Part shown: positions 46,412 to 55,150 of the stretch, one piece after another
Position numbering within the stretch: position 1 is the first letter of the stretch
Layout: each line of letters begins with the position of its first letter
Assembly (NCBI RefSeq): GCF_001647545.1
Contig: NZ_LSZH01000012.1
Coordinates: 311,245-375,244 of the forward strand
Reading direction: 5' to 3'
Origin: Acinetobacter sp. SFB
Lineage (GTDB): Bacteria > Pseudomonadota > Gammaproteobacteria > Pseudomonadales > Moraxellaceae
DNA: 64,000 nt
Made by a program: the position numbers and the translations under genes
Notes under the pieces: model-generated
Told to the model about the DNA's origin: nothing
The model's database searches: none
The model's input: only the letters and a program-made list of their open reading frames with translations

Positions 46412-48145
46412 ATGTCAGATTTAAATTCTCGCTTAACAAGATTATTGCCTGCTTGGCAGTGGCTGCACAAATATAACCAAGCTAAATTTAAATCAGATCT
46501 TCTTTCTGCACTGATTGTCATTGCAATGCTGGTTCCGCAAGGTATGGCTTATGCCATGCTTGCAGGCTTACCGCCGATTATGGGCTTGTATGCCAGCATT
46601 CTGCCGATGATCATTTACGCCATGGTCGGTGGCAGCCCTACGCTATCGATCGGTCCGGTGGCGATTATTTCGATGATGACTTTTGCCACTTTAAATCCCT
46701 TATTTGAAGTCGGCTCTCCGGTTTATATACAAGCTGCCTGTCTGCTTGCAGTAATGGTCGGAGTGATTTCATTATTGCTCGGAATATTTAGATTTGGCTT
46801 TCTGATTCAATTGATTAGTCATCCAGTGATTAAAAGTTTCATTATTGCTTCCGCTTTGCTGATTGCTTTAGGTCAATTTAAATTTCTGGTTGATGTCCCT
46901 TTAAAAGCCAATAATATCCCTGAATTCCTGTTCAGCTTTTGGCAATACATTCGCTATAGCAATATTCAAACCTTCATTTTTGGCATGTTTGCCTTACTCT
47001 TTCTCATCTATCTGCCTAAAGTTTTAGGTTCCAATGCCGTCAAGAGCCGCATCGGTTCTACAGCTTTTATCTCTAAAGCCTTGCCATTGGTACTGGTGGT
47101 GGTTTCAATTGCTGCCGTTTATTTTCTGAATTTACAAGAAATCGGGATTAAAACCGTCGGAGACGTTCCTTCAGGATTCCCGCCGATCACGATGCCGTTC
47201 TGGAATATGGATTTGGTCATCACGCTATTACCGGGTGCTGCGATGATCGCCATGATTAGTTTTGTCGAGTCTTTATCCATCGCTCAAGCGACTGCTTTAC
47301 AACAGCGTAGTAATCTAAATAGCAACCAGGAACTGATTGCCTTAGGTTTAGCCAATTTAAGTGCCGGTCTGAGCTCTGCCTTTCCTGTCACCGGCAGTCT
47401 GTCTCGAACTGTGGTTAATGCGGACTCGGGTGCTAAAACGCCAATGGCGGGGGTATTTTCCTCGCTGCTGATTGTTGTGGTCAGTCTTTATTTCACCGGT
47501 TTTTTTCGTGATTTACCTTTGGCTATTTTGGCAGCCACCATTATTGTCTCTATCTGGAAGCTGGTCGATTTCAAACCTTTTATTGAAACTTGGCGTTATT
47601 CAAAAGCAGATGGTATTGCCATGTGGATTACCTTTTTTGGCGTGATCTGCATCGATATTTCTACCGGTTTAATCATCGGTATAGTCTCCACCTTTATGCT
47701 TTTATTATGGCGGATTAGTCGCCCCCATATTGCGGTGATTGGCTTGGTTGAAGGTACGCAGCATTTTAGAAATGTACAACGTCATCCGGTAATGACCTGT
47801 TCAAAAGTCATTTCCATCCGTATTGATGAAAACCTCACTTTTCTAAATGCCAATACTTTAAAAGGTTTTTTAATTAATACAGTGAGTCAAAATAAAAATT
47901 TAGAACATGTGGTGATCAATTGTTCGAGTATTAGCACAATTGACCTGAGTGCATTAGAGATGCTGGAAGATATCAATGCTGACTTTATAAAAATCAATAT
48001 CAAATTGCATTTTTCTGAAATCAAGGGTCCAGTGATGGACAAATTACAGCATTCAAAACTGTTAAAGCATTTAAGTGGTCAGATTTTTCTCTCTCACTTT
48101 CAAGCCATGCAAGAACTTTCCCCTGAAGTTTTTCTAAATGAATAA
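46412..48145 (+). CDS. SulP-family anion transporter with STAS domain
   Basis: A 577-aa transporter with about 12-14 membrane segments and a cytoplasmic C-terminal STAS domain (about residues 460-560). GMAYAMLAGLPPIMGLYASILP is the SulP signature region, and GSLSRTVVNADSGAKTPMAGV a second conserved loop. The STAS domain has the DLSALEML segment with the serine found in anti-sigma-antagonist-like domains. The family carries sulfate, bicarbonate or other anions. Placement behind a BigR/SqrR-like regulator suggests a sulfur oxyanion, such as sulfite or sulfate produced by sulfide oxidation; this is inference. Confidence 0.88.
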   Translation: MSDLNSRLTRLLPAWQWLHKYNQAKFKSDLLSALIVIAMLVPQGMAYAMLAGLPPIMGLYASILPMIIYAMVGGSPTLSIGPVAIISMMTFATLNPLFEVGSPVYIQAACLLAVMVGVISLLLGIFRFGFLIQLISHPVIKSFIIASALLIALGQFKFLVDVPLKANNIPEFLFSFWQYIRYSNIQTFIFGMFALLFLIYLPKVLGSNAVKSRIGSTAFISKALPLVLVVVSIAAVYFLNLQEIGIKTVGDVPSGFPPITMPFWNMDLVITLLPGAAMIAMISFVESLSIAQATALQQRSNLNSNQELIALGLANLSAGLSSAFPVTGSLSRTVVNADSGAKTPMAGVFSSLLIVVVSLYFTGFFRDLPLAILAATIIVSIWKLVDFKPFIETWRYSKADGIAMWITFFGVICIDISTGLIIGIVSTFMLLLWRISRPHIAVIGLVEGTQHFRNVQRHPVMTCSKVISIRIDENLTFLNANTLKGFLINTVSQNKNLEHVVINCSSISTIDLSALEMLEDINADFIKINIKLHFSEIKGPVMDKLQHSKLLKHLSGQIFLSHFQAMQELSPEVFLNE

Positions 48146-48457
48146 GATCAATACCCACTCTAAATCAAACAGGTTTATCCATCACCATTGACTGGAGTAA
48201 ATTGGGTTAATGGTGATGGATAGGTGAAGAAATGCAGGAAGATTTCAGCCCCATAATGACGCTTTGAATCCTTTGGATGATAAATATATTTCAAGTTTTG
48301 ACCTTAGAAAAATATTTAAAAATAGAAATATCAACTTTAAAAATAAGTATTTAGTTTTTATATAAAAATTATTTTTTAGCAGCCACTATTTTAGGTATAA
48401 AATGGCGAGCATATTTGTGAATTTTTTTAGTCCTCGTATTTGTAACAAGGCACCCTT
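48146..48457. other. Gap with a long hairpin between SulP and sstT genes
   Basis: About 312 bases with no gene. The main feature is a perfect 14-bp stem (48176-48189 with 48209-48222) over a 19-base loop, 30 bases past the SulP stop. The remainder is A/T-rich and presumably carries the sstT promoter. Confidence 0.55.
48176..48222 (+). terminator. Hairpin after the SulP gene
   Basis: TATCCATCACCATT (48176-48189) pairs perfectly with AATGGTGATGGATA (48209-48222). The loop is long and there is no T-run, so termination is possible but not typical. Confidence 0.45.
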
Positions 48458-49651
48458 ATGTTCTCTGCTTTAATGCGTTTGAGTTTAGTCTCCCGAATTA
48501 TTATCGCCATTATTTTAGGTATTGGTGTTGCTGTCTTGTTCCCCAATGTGGCTCCCTACTTAAGCCTGTTGGGTGACTTGTTTATTAAAGCGCTTAAATC
48601 TGTTGCTCCTATATTGGTTTTTGTCTTGGTTTTATCGTCCATTGCTAATTTTAAAGTTGGGCATGGCGCTAAAATCAAACCCATTATCGTGATGTATGCT
48701 GTGGGTATGTTCTTGGCTGCGTTAAGTGCAGTGATTGCGAGTATCATTTTTCCGAGTACCCTATTTCTGGATATTCCCGCAGAAACCAACTTGCAACCAC
48801 CCGGCAGCTTGATTGAAATTTTAAAGAATCTGCTGTTAAGTTTTGTGGCAAACCCTGTTGTTGCAATCAGTGAAGCGAACTTTATTGGCATTTTGGCCTG
48901 GGCCGTTGCTTTGGGTACCGCATTCCGTCATGCCAGTGACAGCACCAAAGTATTGCTTACCGACGCTGCAAATGCGGTAAACACCGTGATTCGTCTGGTG
49001 ATTAATTTTGCACCGATAGGTATTTTTGGTCTGGTGGCGGTAACCGTTGCAGAAGCCGGATTAAGTACTTTTGAAAGTTACGCACAATTATTGGCCGTGC
49101 TGATTGGCACAATGTTCTTTGTGGCCTTGGTGGTGAATCCGGTTATGGTCGCCTTTGTTACCCGTGCAAATCCGTATCCGCTGGTGTTTAAATGTCTACG
49201 TGAAAGCGGCATTACCGCCTTCTTCACCCGAAGCTCAGCAGCAAATATTCCAGTGAATCTGGATTTAGCCAGACGTTTAGGCGTGAATGAATCTACGGCA
49301 AATGTGGCCATTCCCCTTGGTGCGACCATTAATATGGCCGGTGCTTCAGTCACTATTACAGTGCTGAGTCTGGCTGCTGTGAATACTTTAGGGATTCCGG
49401 TTGATTTCACTACCATGCTGGTTTTATCGGTTCTTGCAACTGTTTCAGCCTGTGGTGCTTCAGGTGTTGCTGGCGGTTCTCTGCTGCTTATTCCAGTGGC
49501 GTGCGGTTTATTCGGCATTAGTTCAGATATTGCGATGCAAGTCGTTGCCATTGGTATGGTTATCAGTGTATTGCAAGATTCAACAGAAACAGCATTAAAT
49601 TCTTCTACAGATGTGTTATTTACTGCTGCTGTAGACCGTGGTTTAGATTAA
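48458..49651 (+). CDS. sstT: Serine/threonine:Na+ symporter
   Basis: A 397-aa member of the dicarboxylate/amino acid:cation symporter family, matching SstT, which takes up serine and threonine with sodium. Shown by the start [17 protein letters not shown], the [16 protein letters not shown] segment with the serine-rich reentrant loop, [16 protein letters not shown], and the second hairpin [17 protein letters not shown]. The end [21 protein letters not shown] is typical. It stands 34 bases before the DUF1275 gene and may be co-transcribed with it. Confidence 0.93.
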   Translation: MFSALMRLSLVSRIIIAIILGIGVAVLFPNVAPYLSLLGDLFIKALKSVAPILVFVLVLSSIANFKVGHGAKIKPIIVMYAVGMFLAALSAVIASIIFPSTLFLDIPAETNLQPPGSLIEILKNLLLSFVANPVVAISEANFIGILAWAVALGTAFRHASDSTKVLLTDAANAVNTVIRLVINFAPIGIFGLVAVTVAEAGLSTFESYAQLLAVLIGTMFFVALVVNPVMVAFVTRANPYPLVFKCLRESGITAFFTRSSAANIPVNLDLARRLGVNESTANVAIPLGATINMAGASVTITVLSLAAVNTLGIPVDFTTMLVLSVLATVSACGASGVAGGSLLLIPVACGLFGISSDIAMQVVAIGMVISVLQDSTETALNSSTDVLFTAAVDRGLD

Positions 49652-49684
49652 GATAGTCATTATTAAGAATTTTTTTATGACATT

Positions 49685-50359
49685 ATGCCTCTTCAAACTT
49701 TACCGCTTTGGGTTCAATTAGGTGCTTTTCTTCTTGCCGTAAATGCAGGAATGATTAATGTCCTCGGACTGGTGACCGTTTTGCATCAGTCCGTTTCGCA
49801 TATGACCGGCAATGTCAGCATGTTGGCCATGGCTTTACTGCACTGGCAACCTGATCATATCGTCTATTTGGGCCTGGTTGTCCTATGTTATGTGATCGGT
49901 TCATGTTATAGCGGATTGATACTGGGAAATAGCCACTTTAGCTTAGGGCGCCGTTATGGTTTGCCTTTAAGCCTGGTGGCTTTGTTCATTTTGCTGTGCT
50001 GGTTTCTATTGCCCTATTTTCCACGCTATGCCTTGCTTTGGGCATGTGTGGCGATGGGCGTACAAAATGCCATGTTCAGTCATTATAAAGGCACAATTAT
50101 TCGGACCACCCATTTATCTGGTGTTTTGACCGATTTAGGTTTAGCGTTAGGTTATCGCTTACGTGGTTTAGAGATAGATCGCAGACGGATTATTCTGCAT
50201 TTAGCCATTTTTTTTGGATTTTTCATCGGTGGTTTAGTTGCCAGCATGATTTATCCTTATTTAAAATTAGATTCATTCCTTGTCCCTGCGCTGCTGAGCT
50301 GGACGCTTAGCATCGTATATTGGATTATTTATTTTCGTTATCGACGTATTCAAGAGTAG
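49685..50359 (+). CDS. DUF1275 (YoaK-family) membrane protein
   Basis: A 224-aa protein with six or so membrane segments. The DUF1275 pattern is clear: an NVLGLVTV-like first helix, HQSVSHMTGNVS, and GVQNAMFSHYKGTIIRTTHLSGVLTDLG. The family is widespread; a transport or stress role has been suggested but the function is not established. Confidence 0.85.
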   Translation: MPLQTLPLWVQLGAFLLAVNAGMINVLGLVTVLHQSVSHMTGNVSMLAMALLHWQPDHIVYLGLVVLCYVIGSCYSGLILGNSHFSLGRRYGLPLSLVALFILLCWFLLPYFPRYALLWACVAMGVQNAMFSHYKGTIIRTTHLSGVLTDLGLALGYRLRGLEIDRRRIILHLAIFFGFFIGGLVASMIYPYLKLDSFLVPALLSWTLSIVYWIIYFRYRRIQE

Positions 50360-50373
50360 TTTCGGAATTTATT

Positions 50374-50910
50374 ATGGTCAAAAATGCATTACAGGCTCAA
50401 TTGCTAAAAGCCGGTTTAGTCGATAATAAAAAGGCTAAAAAACTGTCTAAACAGGCAGTTCATGAACAACGTACTGGACAAAGCAACGAAGCCGAATTGA
50501 AAGCGAAAATTGCACAAGATAAGCAAGAAAAACTCGCGAAAGATCAAGCTCTGGATTTAGAGAAAAAACGTCTGTTGCAGGGTAAAGAATTAAAAGCTGC
50601 CATTGTTCAAATGATCAATCAGCATAAAATTCACCACATTGATGGCGACGTGTCTTATCAGTTTATTGACGAAGCTAAAATCAAAAAGATTTATCTCAAT
50701 CAGCAAATTTATAATGCGCTGGTTTCAGGTTCATTGGTGATTGCCAAAGAAAGCGAATCTTATGCAGTTTTACCTAAAGCCTTGGCAGATCGGATTAATG
50801 ACAAAATGGAAGGCTTCATTATTGTGAATAATTCTGAGAAGAATGAACAAATTACCGATGAAGAAGATCCATATGCAGCGTATGTGATCCCTGATGATTT
50901 GATGTGGTAA
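50374..50910 (+). CDS. DUF2058 protein (YaiL-like nucleoprotein/polysome-associated protein)
   Basis: A 178-aa hydrophilic protein with a lysine-rich coiled N-terminal half (KNALQAQLLKAGLVDNKKAKKLSK) and a compact C-terminal half with HIDGDVSYQFID and YAVLPKALADRI. This is the DUF2058/YaiL pattern. ATG 50374 is 14 bases after the DUF1275 stop; an upstream extension in frame overlaps that gene and does not fit. The function is uncertain. The end is strongly acidic (NEQITDEEDPYAAYVIPDD). Confidence 0.85.
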   Translation: MVKNALQAQLLKAGLVDNKKAKKLSKQAVHEQRTGQSNEAELKAKIAQDKQEKLAKDQALDLEKKRLLQGKELKAAIVQMINQHKIHHIDGDVSYQFIDEAKIKKIYLNQQIYNALVSGSLVIAKESESYAVLPKALADRINDKMEGFIIVNNSEKNEQITDEEDPYAAYVIPDDLMW

Positions 50911-50934
50911 GTTCGCTTATCTGGCCTTAAAAAT

Positions 50935-50964
50935 AGCAATGCCAATAGGTTTATTGGCATTGCT
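50935..50964 (+). terminator. Terminator-like hairpin after the DUF2058 gene
   Basis: AGCAATGCCAATA (50935-50947), a four-base loop and TATTGGCATTGCT (50952-50964), 13 perfect pairs. T-run lacking but A/T-rich flanks. Confidence 0.75.
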
Positions 50965-51145
50965 GCTAAAATTAAAAATAAACTTAAAAAAATTGTTAAA
51001 GATACTCGCAGTCTAATCTCAACATTCTAAAAGGTCGTTAATTCAGTTTGAGTTCATGTAGCTAAAACGTTACCGATTACAATGATAAAAGCATAACTCT
51101 ATAAACTATAAAGAATTTTTAAATCTCTATCTTGAGGATGTACTT

Positions 51146-52417
51146 TTGCAGCATTTTGCTTTTATCCAGAATATTCAGGATTGGTCAGATCAATATCCAT
51201 GGTTAGAGATGCTGACCTCTTTAAGTATCTTGATTTTACTGGCGGTTCTGGCAAACTTTATTGCCAAGCAAGTGGTGGTTCGGGGTATTCGCAAGCTCGT
51301 TTCAAAGATGAAATGGGCTAATTCGAGTGTTTTTGCTGAGCATAGCGTCATCAGCCGTATTTCAAATATTGTGCCTGCAATCGTCATTATGAACGGCATC
51401 GTGACAATTCCGCACATTTCAGGAAAAGTGGTCACCTTGGTTCAGATGGGTGCACAAGCCTTTATTTTTCTGACTCTGGCGTTGGCCATCAGTGAATTTT
51501 TAAGTATCTTCAACCTGATCTATCAGCGTAATCCAAAATCAAGAAATAAGCCGATTAAGGGTTATTTACAACTGGTTAAAATGATTATCTTTATTGTCTG
51601 TGGCTTGATGATTTTAGGCACATTTCTGAAAAAAGATGTCTTTACCTTGCTGGCAGGCTTTGGTGCCATGGCTGCGGTGCTGATGTTGGTATTCCAAAAT
51701 ACCATTCTGTCTTTAGTGGCTTCAGTGCAGATTTCATCTTATGACATGGTGCGTATTGGTGACTGGATTGAAATGCCGACTCTGAATGCAGATGGTGATG
51801 TCATTGATATGTCATTACATACCATTACCGTGCAGAACTTTGACAAGACTTTTACCACCATTCCGACCAATAAACTGGTGACGGATACCTTTAAAAACTG
51901 GCGTGGTATGGCTTCTGCCGGTGTACGACGCATCAAACGCTCAATCTATATTGATCAGAGTAGCGTGCATTTTATGAATGAAGCTGAACTGCAAAAACTC
52001 AAAGAGTTTTTATTGCTCGATCAATACTTAAATACCAAACATAATGAACTGGCAAGCTTTAATCAGCAATTATCCAATCAGGCTTCATATAATCAGCGTC
52101 GTTTAACCAACTTAGGGACATTTCGTGCCTATGTGGAATTTTACTTAAACCAGCATCCCGGTATCGCGCAAAATCAATCTTTAATTATTCGCCAATTACA
52201 ACCGACCAGTGAAGGTTTGCCACTGGAAGTTTATGCTTTTACCAACACCACGGTATGGAAAGATTATGAGGCGATACAATCGGATATCTTTGATCATCTG
52301 ATTGCAATTATTCCAGAATTTGGTTTGAAAGTTTATCAAGCGCCTTCTGGTGCTGATTTTAAGCAATTCTCTGCTATTTCAGCGGCGAGAGCACAACCCA
52401 ATCATTCATCGGTTTAA
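51146..52417 (+). CDS. ybdG: Mechanosensitive channel, MscS family (YbdG-like)
   Basis: A 423-aa membrane channel with about five membrane segments and a cytoplasmic MscS beta domain. The pore helix region is FGAMAAVLMLVFQNTILSLVASVQISSYDMVRIGDWI, the standard MscS TM3-beta domain join. Late sequence RRIKRSIYIDQSSVHFM and QPTSEGLPLEVYAFTNT match the E. coli YbdG (MscM) type, of similar length. I see no ATG in a suitable place; TTG 51146 with GAGG about ten bases before it is the likely start. The last ~110 codons have a decayed copy at 54.6 kb. Confidence 0.88.
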   Translation: MQHFAFIQNIQDWSDQYPWLEMLTSLSILILLAVLANFIAKQVVVRGIRKLVSKMKWANSSVFAEHSVISRISNIVPAIVIMNGIVTIPHISGKVVTLVQMGAQAFIFLTLALAISEFLSIFNLIYQRNPKSRNKPIKGYLQLVKMIIFIVCGLMILGTFLKKDVFTLLAGFGAMAAVLMLVFQNTILSLVASVQISSYDMVRIGDWIEMPTLNADGDVIDMSLHTITVQNFDKTFTTIPTNKLVTDTFKNWRGMASAGVRRIKRSIYIDQSSVHFMNEAELQKLKEFLLLDQYLNTKHNELASFNQQLSNQASYNQRRLTNLGTFRAYVEFYLNQHPGIAQNQSLIIRQLQPTSEGLPLEVYAFTNTTVWKDYEAIQSDIFDHLIAIIPEFGLKVYQAPSGADFKQFSAISAARAQPNHSSV

Positions 52418-52546
52418 GCTTTAAAATAAAGCGTGGTTGTCGGAATTGAAAACAATGCTTTATTTATGAAAATCAGTTATGAGTTATATTTTTATAAGCG
52501 TTAAGCAGATGTAATTACTTTAAATGACGAACTGATTATGATTTAA

Positions 52547-52573
52547 AAAACCCCTCAATAGAGGGGTTTTTAT
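52547..52573 (+). terminator. Terminator after ybdG
   Basis: AAAACCCCTC (52547-52556), loop AATA, GAGGGGTTTT (52561-52570) and more T. Classical form. Confidence 0.9.
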
Positions 52574-52677
52574 TGCTTTTATTTTTCTTATTTTAAATAA
52601 CAACAGTTTTAAAGACCTGAATTCAAGATTTTAAACAGGAAATATATCAGCCTTTAATTTCAGGAATTTACCAGTTT

Positions 52678-52839
52678 TTACTGAGGCTGCTTCAATAAAT
52701 TTGAGTATTGAAGATGCTGGTTGGGTTGATCAAGCTGTGGATTAGGAGGCGTATATCCCTTCTGATCGTTCGGCCTTTGAGAGAATTCAATGTGTAGGTT
52801 CGGTTGATCCAGTTGCGGATCTTGGGGTTGGTTATTCAT
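52678..52839 (-). CDS. Small proline/glutamine-rich protein with repeated PQLDQPN motif (53 aa)
   Basis: A 53-codon frame, MNNQPQDPQLDQPN at its start and a second PQLDQPN at residues 34-40. It is very hydrophilic, with asparagine, glutamine and proline dominant, no cysteine and no hydrophobic core, so likely disordered. CGGAA lies seven bases before the ATG on the minus strand. The internal repeat (DPQLDQPNLHIEF and NPQLDQPNQHLQY) argues for a real protein that grew by duplication. No family is recognised. It lies alone, about 520 bases downstream of the glycine-zipper gene on the same strand. Confidence 0.5.
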   Translation of the reverse strand: MNNQPQDPQLDQPNLHIEFSQRPNDQKGYTPPNPQLDQPNQHLQYSNLLKQPQ

Positions 52840-53294
52840 GTTTAATTCCGTCTTTTCAGATTGTGAATCTATATCAACTCAATTACAACACTAGCAATTT
52901 ACCCTTTTTTTTACTTTATCTCAGGCTAACTCTGTGTCAATTTACTTCATTGTAAACCGACAGCACTTTATATTACTGATTCCCAATTAAACCTTTAAAA
53001 TCACGTTCACAATTGTTACCTAAAATCACATGTCTTTAATATTAAGAGCAGCATTAAAAATAACTTCACTTATATTAAGTTCAGAATTATTTAATACTGA
53101 GACTTCCAAATAAATGTCAGCTAAGATCAAAGCGAGTAAATAACGACTGTATAAATTAGAACTCTGGCGGTTGAAAAAATCATTTAGTAAATATGATCAC
53201 GTGGAGCTTGCAAAAATTAGCCCTCACTTGAGAGCCAGTCTAAAAACATGAGGATTAATTAAACAGGTTTCAACTTCTACATTGAGTACTTAAG
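52840..53294. other. AT-rich spacer
   Basis: About 450 bases between the small PQLDQPN gene and the terminator of the glycine-zipper gene. I see no convincing gene or repeat. It should carry the promoter of the 53-aa gene. Confidence 0.4.
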
Positions 53295-53333
53295 CAAAAA
53301 AAGCCAACCTTTTAAAATTAAAAAGACTGGCTT
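53295..53333 (-). terminator. Terminator after the glycine-zipper gene
   Basis: On the minus strand a stem of about 13 pairs with two wobbles (53321-53333 with 53301-53313) is followed by a T-run (53295-53300). It lies 29 bases past the stop of the gene at 53362. Confidence 0.85.
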
Positions 53334-53361
53334 AAATTTAATTGAGATTATTGAATAGCTG

Positions 53362-53886
53362 CTAGGGACGTAAACGATTCCATGCATCACGTGAAGCGTG
53401 TTTAGCTTCTTCCCAAGAGAGTCGTGATTCTGCTTTTGATTGTTCCCATTTAGACCGAAGATCGGGTTCTACATCTTCAAACCTTTTGGATGAATCATAG
53501 GTAGATAAATCCTCATAACCTACTCGATAGGCATGCCGATAATCGCGATCATAGTCCAAATCCGGATAAGTATTTTGCAAGGACTTATAATAGGGTTGAT
53601 GAGCACTGTTTTCACGCCAATAGGTATCTTCAACAGTGGGATCTATCGCTTCACCTGCTGTACTGCCAGCTATACCTCCCACTATGGCACCCAATGCTCC
53701 ACCGACAATAGCTCCGATTGGACCACCCGCACTGCCGATTGCGGCACCTGCAGCAGCTGCACCTGCAGCCCCTACACCTGTGCCCACTGGATGTGGATCT
53801 CGCTCATCAGTGTGTGTATCAGCATTTAAATCCTTTCTTATCTGATTTGGATTGTTGTTATTACGATCATCATCAGGGTTGACCAT
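53362..53886 (-). CDS. Glycine-zipper envelope/stress protein
   Basis: A 174-aa protein. The N-terminal 40 residues are polar and disordered (VNPDDDRNNNNPNQIRKD). Next is a glycine zipper, residues about 41-83, with GxxxG spacing (AAIGSAGGPIGAIVGGALGAIVGG), likely inserted in or packed on a membrane. The C-terminal part is aromatic and charged: DYDRDYRHAYRVGYED and SKWEQSKAESRLSWEEAKHASRDAWNR. This domain order is common in general-stress proteins of Gammaproteobacteria. ATG 53886 follows AGGAG at seven bases; the frame is open for six more codons but without a ribosome site. It lies downstream of two very small genes on the same strand. Confidence 0.78.
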   Translation of the reverse strand: MVNPDDDRNNNNPNQIRKDLNADTHTDERDPHPVGTGVGAAGAAAAGAAIGSAGGPIGAIVGGALGAIVGGIAGSTAGEAIDPTVEDTYWRENSAHQPYYKSLQNTYPDLDYDRDYRHAYRVGYEDLSTYDSSKRFEDVEPDLRSKWEQSKAESRLSWEEAKHASRDAWNRLRP

Positions 53887-54024
53887 CTTTTTTCTCCTTA
53901 TCACATTATGGTGTTTAGGGAAAATGGCTGGTTCTAGCCAGTTTCACTTCTCACGATTTATCTTCAAAAAACGTCTAATTTAAATGTATTGCTGTTGATC
54001 AGCTTTTACATCAATGTACCGCTT

Positions 54025-54195
54025 CTACGCACTTGAGCTTATTTTGTGCAGAGGGCTAAGCAGTGTATTACTTTGCCTATTCTTTAAATCTCCCATATTT
54101 TCATTTTTATTTCTTTCATATAGGGAATAAAGAATAACTGCAATAATTACAACGACTATGACAGCGATTATGATTTTTACATCTTTTGAGTTCAT
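54025..54195 (-). CDS. Small single-span membrane protein (56 aa)
   Basis: A 56-aa protein: NSKDVK, then one hydrophobic span of about 20 residues (IIIAVIVVVIIAVILYSLY), then a charged and polar tail (ERNKNENMGDLKNRQ). ATG 54195 has GGGAAG six bases upstream. An open extension to 54300 exists but reads as spacer. It lies between the 33-aa gene and the glycine-zipper gene on the same strand. No family is recognised beyond small membrane proteins of this kind; it may anchor or signal membrane stress. Confidence 0.6.
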   Translation of the reverse strand: MNSKDVKIIIAVIVVVIIAVILYSLYERNKNENMGDLKNRQSNTLLSPLHKISSSA

Positions 54196-54304
54196 ATTAT
54201 TCTTCCCTTTTGATAAATAATGAAACAATAAATCTGGTAAAACCTTGAACCCCGAGATAAACCCTGCATAACAATTAATATTCAGCGAGCAGAAGATCAA
54301 AGTT

Positions 54305-54406
54305 TTATTTGGGTTGTTTATCAGGATGTTCTTGTTGATGATCGTTTTGTTGATTTGGTTGTTTTTGTGGGTTTTCTTTATCTGGTTCTTGAGTAATCAT
54401 CGTCAT
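54305..54406 (-). CDS. Very small hydrophilic Q/N/P-rich protein (33 aa)
   Basis: A 33-codon frame, TMITQEPDKENPQKQ at its start and EHPDKQPK at its end. Nearly all residues are Q, N, P, K, D, E or H; no hydrophobic core. The ribosome site is the best in the region: TAGGAGGT eight bases before the ATG, a near-perfect anti-16S match, which chance rarely provides. Composition resembles hydrophilins. It is followed by the 56-aa gene, 109 bases on. The protein resembles the 53-aa PQLDQPN product in composition, not in sequence. Confidence 0.6.
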   Translation of the reverse strand: MTMITQEPDKENPQKQPNQQNDHQQEHPDKQPK

Positions 54407-54480
54407 TTATATTTACCTCCTACAATAGGTAGTTTGATATATAATGCCCAAATTCTGACTTTATTTATTAACTTTACTCT

Positions 54481-54558
54481 TTATATTTCATGCACCAATT
54501 CTTCATCTGTTTCAATTTCCTTCAATGTAAATTTTATAAATCTATCTTCTTGATCCAT
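54481..54558 (-). CDS. Possible 25-aa peptide gene
   Basis: ATG-initiated frame MDQEDRFIKFTLKEI ending in VHEI. It is charged and amphipathic, upstream of the 33-aa gene on the same strand. No ribosome site is visible, so it may be chance or a remnant. Confidence 0.22.
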   Translation of the reverse strand: MDQEDRFIKFTLKEIETDEELVHEI

Positions 54559-54639
54559 AATTAAAACTTAAAAAATTTATTAACATTTATTACTAAAAGC
54601 ATCACAAGATTTAAGCAACAAACCACCAAATAATTCAAT

Positions 54640-54998
54640 AATTCAATACCAAACATAGTGAACTGGAAAGCTTTAATCAGTAATTGTCGAATCAGGCGTC
54701 TTATAATCAGCGAGGTTTAACCCATTTAGGGACATTTCGAGCCTATGTGGGATTTTACTTAAAACAGTATCTAGTTATCGCGCAAAATCAGTCTTTAATT
54801 ATTCGCCAATTACAATTGACCAGTGAAAGTTTGCCAGTTGAGATTTACGCGTTTACAAACACCACGGTATGGAAAGATTATGAGGCGATCCAATCGGATA
54901 TTTTTGATCATCTGATTGCGATTATTCCAGAGTTTGGTTTGAAAGTTTATCAAGCACCCTCAGGCGCTGACTTAAAGGAATCATTGAATGTTTCTTAA
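54640..54998 (+). pseudogene. Decayed duplicate of the 3' end of the MscS channel gene
   Basis: This stretch matches about 52030-52360 of ybdG along its length, with roughly one difference in ten bases by eye. It carries a CAA-to-TAA change (within AATCAGTAATTG) and lacks everything before the last ~110 codons, so it cannot make a channel. The remaining open part starts SNQASYNQRG and ends ADLKESLNVS. Both copies point the same way, 2.6 kb apart, and enclose the small-protein islet. A strong terminator follows. Confidence 0.88.
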
Positions 54999-55015
54999 AG
55001 CCAATGAATAAAATA

Positions 55016-55050
55016 AAAGCCTGAAACTGCATGCAGTTTCAGGCTTTTTA
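55016..55050 (+). terminator. Terminator after the MscS gene remnant
   Basis: A 16-bp perfect stem (55016-55031 with 55032-55047; the loop forms from the central GCATGC) with a T-run to 55050. It lies at the 3' end of the duplicated fragment; the ybdG terminator at 52.5 kb has a different sequence. Confidence 0.85.
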
Positions 55051-55150
55051 ATGGTGTAAATTTATTGCTTGAGAATTTAAATTATGAGTACAGAAATAAA
55101 AAAGTGCTAAACACGCACCAACATCAGATGATATGTGTAGCGTTATACGC

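Noticed and set aside
53533..53845. Two plus-strand frames opposite the glycine-zipper gene
   Set aside because: Long frames arise from the G/A-rich zipper on the other strand; the minus gene has ribosome site, terminator and domain order.
54684..54998. A 104-codon plus-strand gene
   Set aside because: It is the open remainder of the duplicated ybdG 3' end, without start signals; called a pseudogene.
52418..55100. The small-gene islet as a transposon or integron cassette
   Set aside because: No transposase, integrase, terminal inverted repeats or target duplications seen; only the channel-gene direct repeats.
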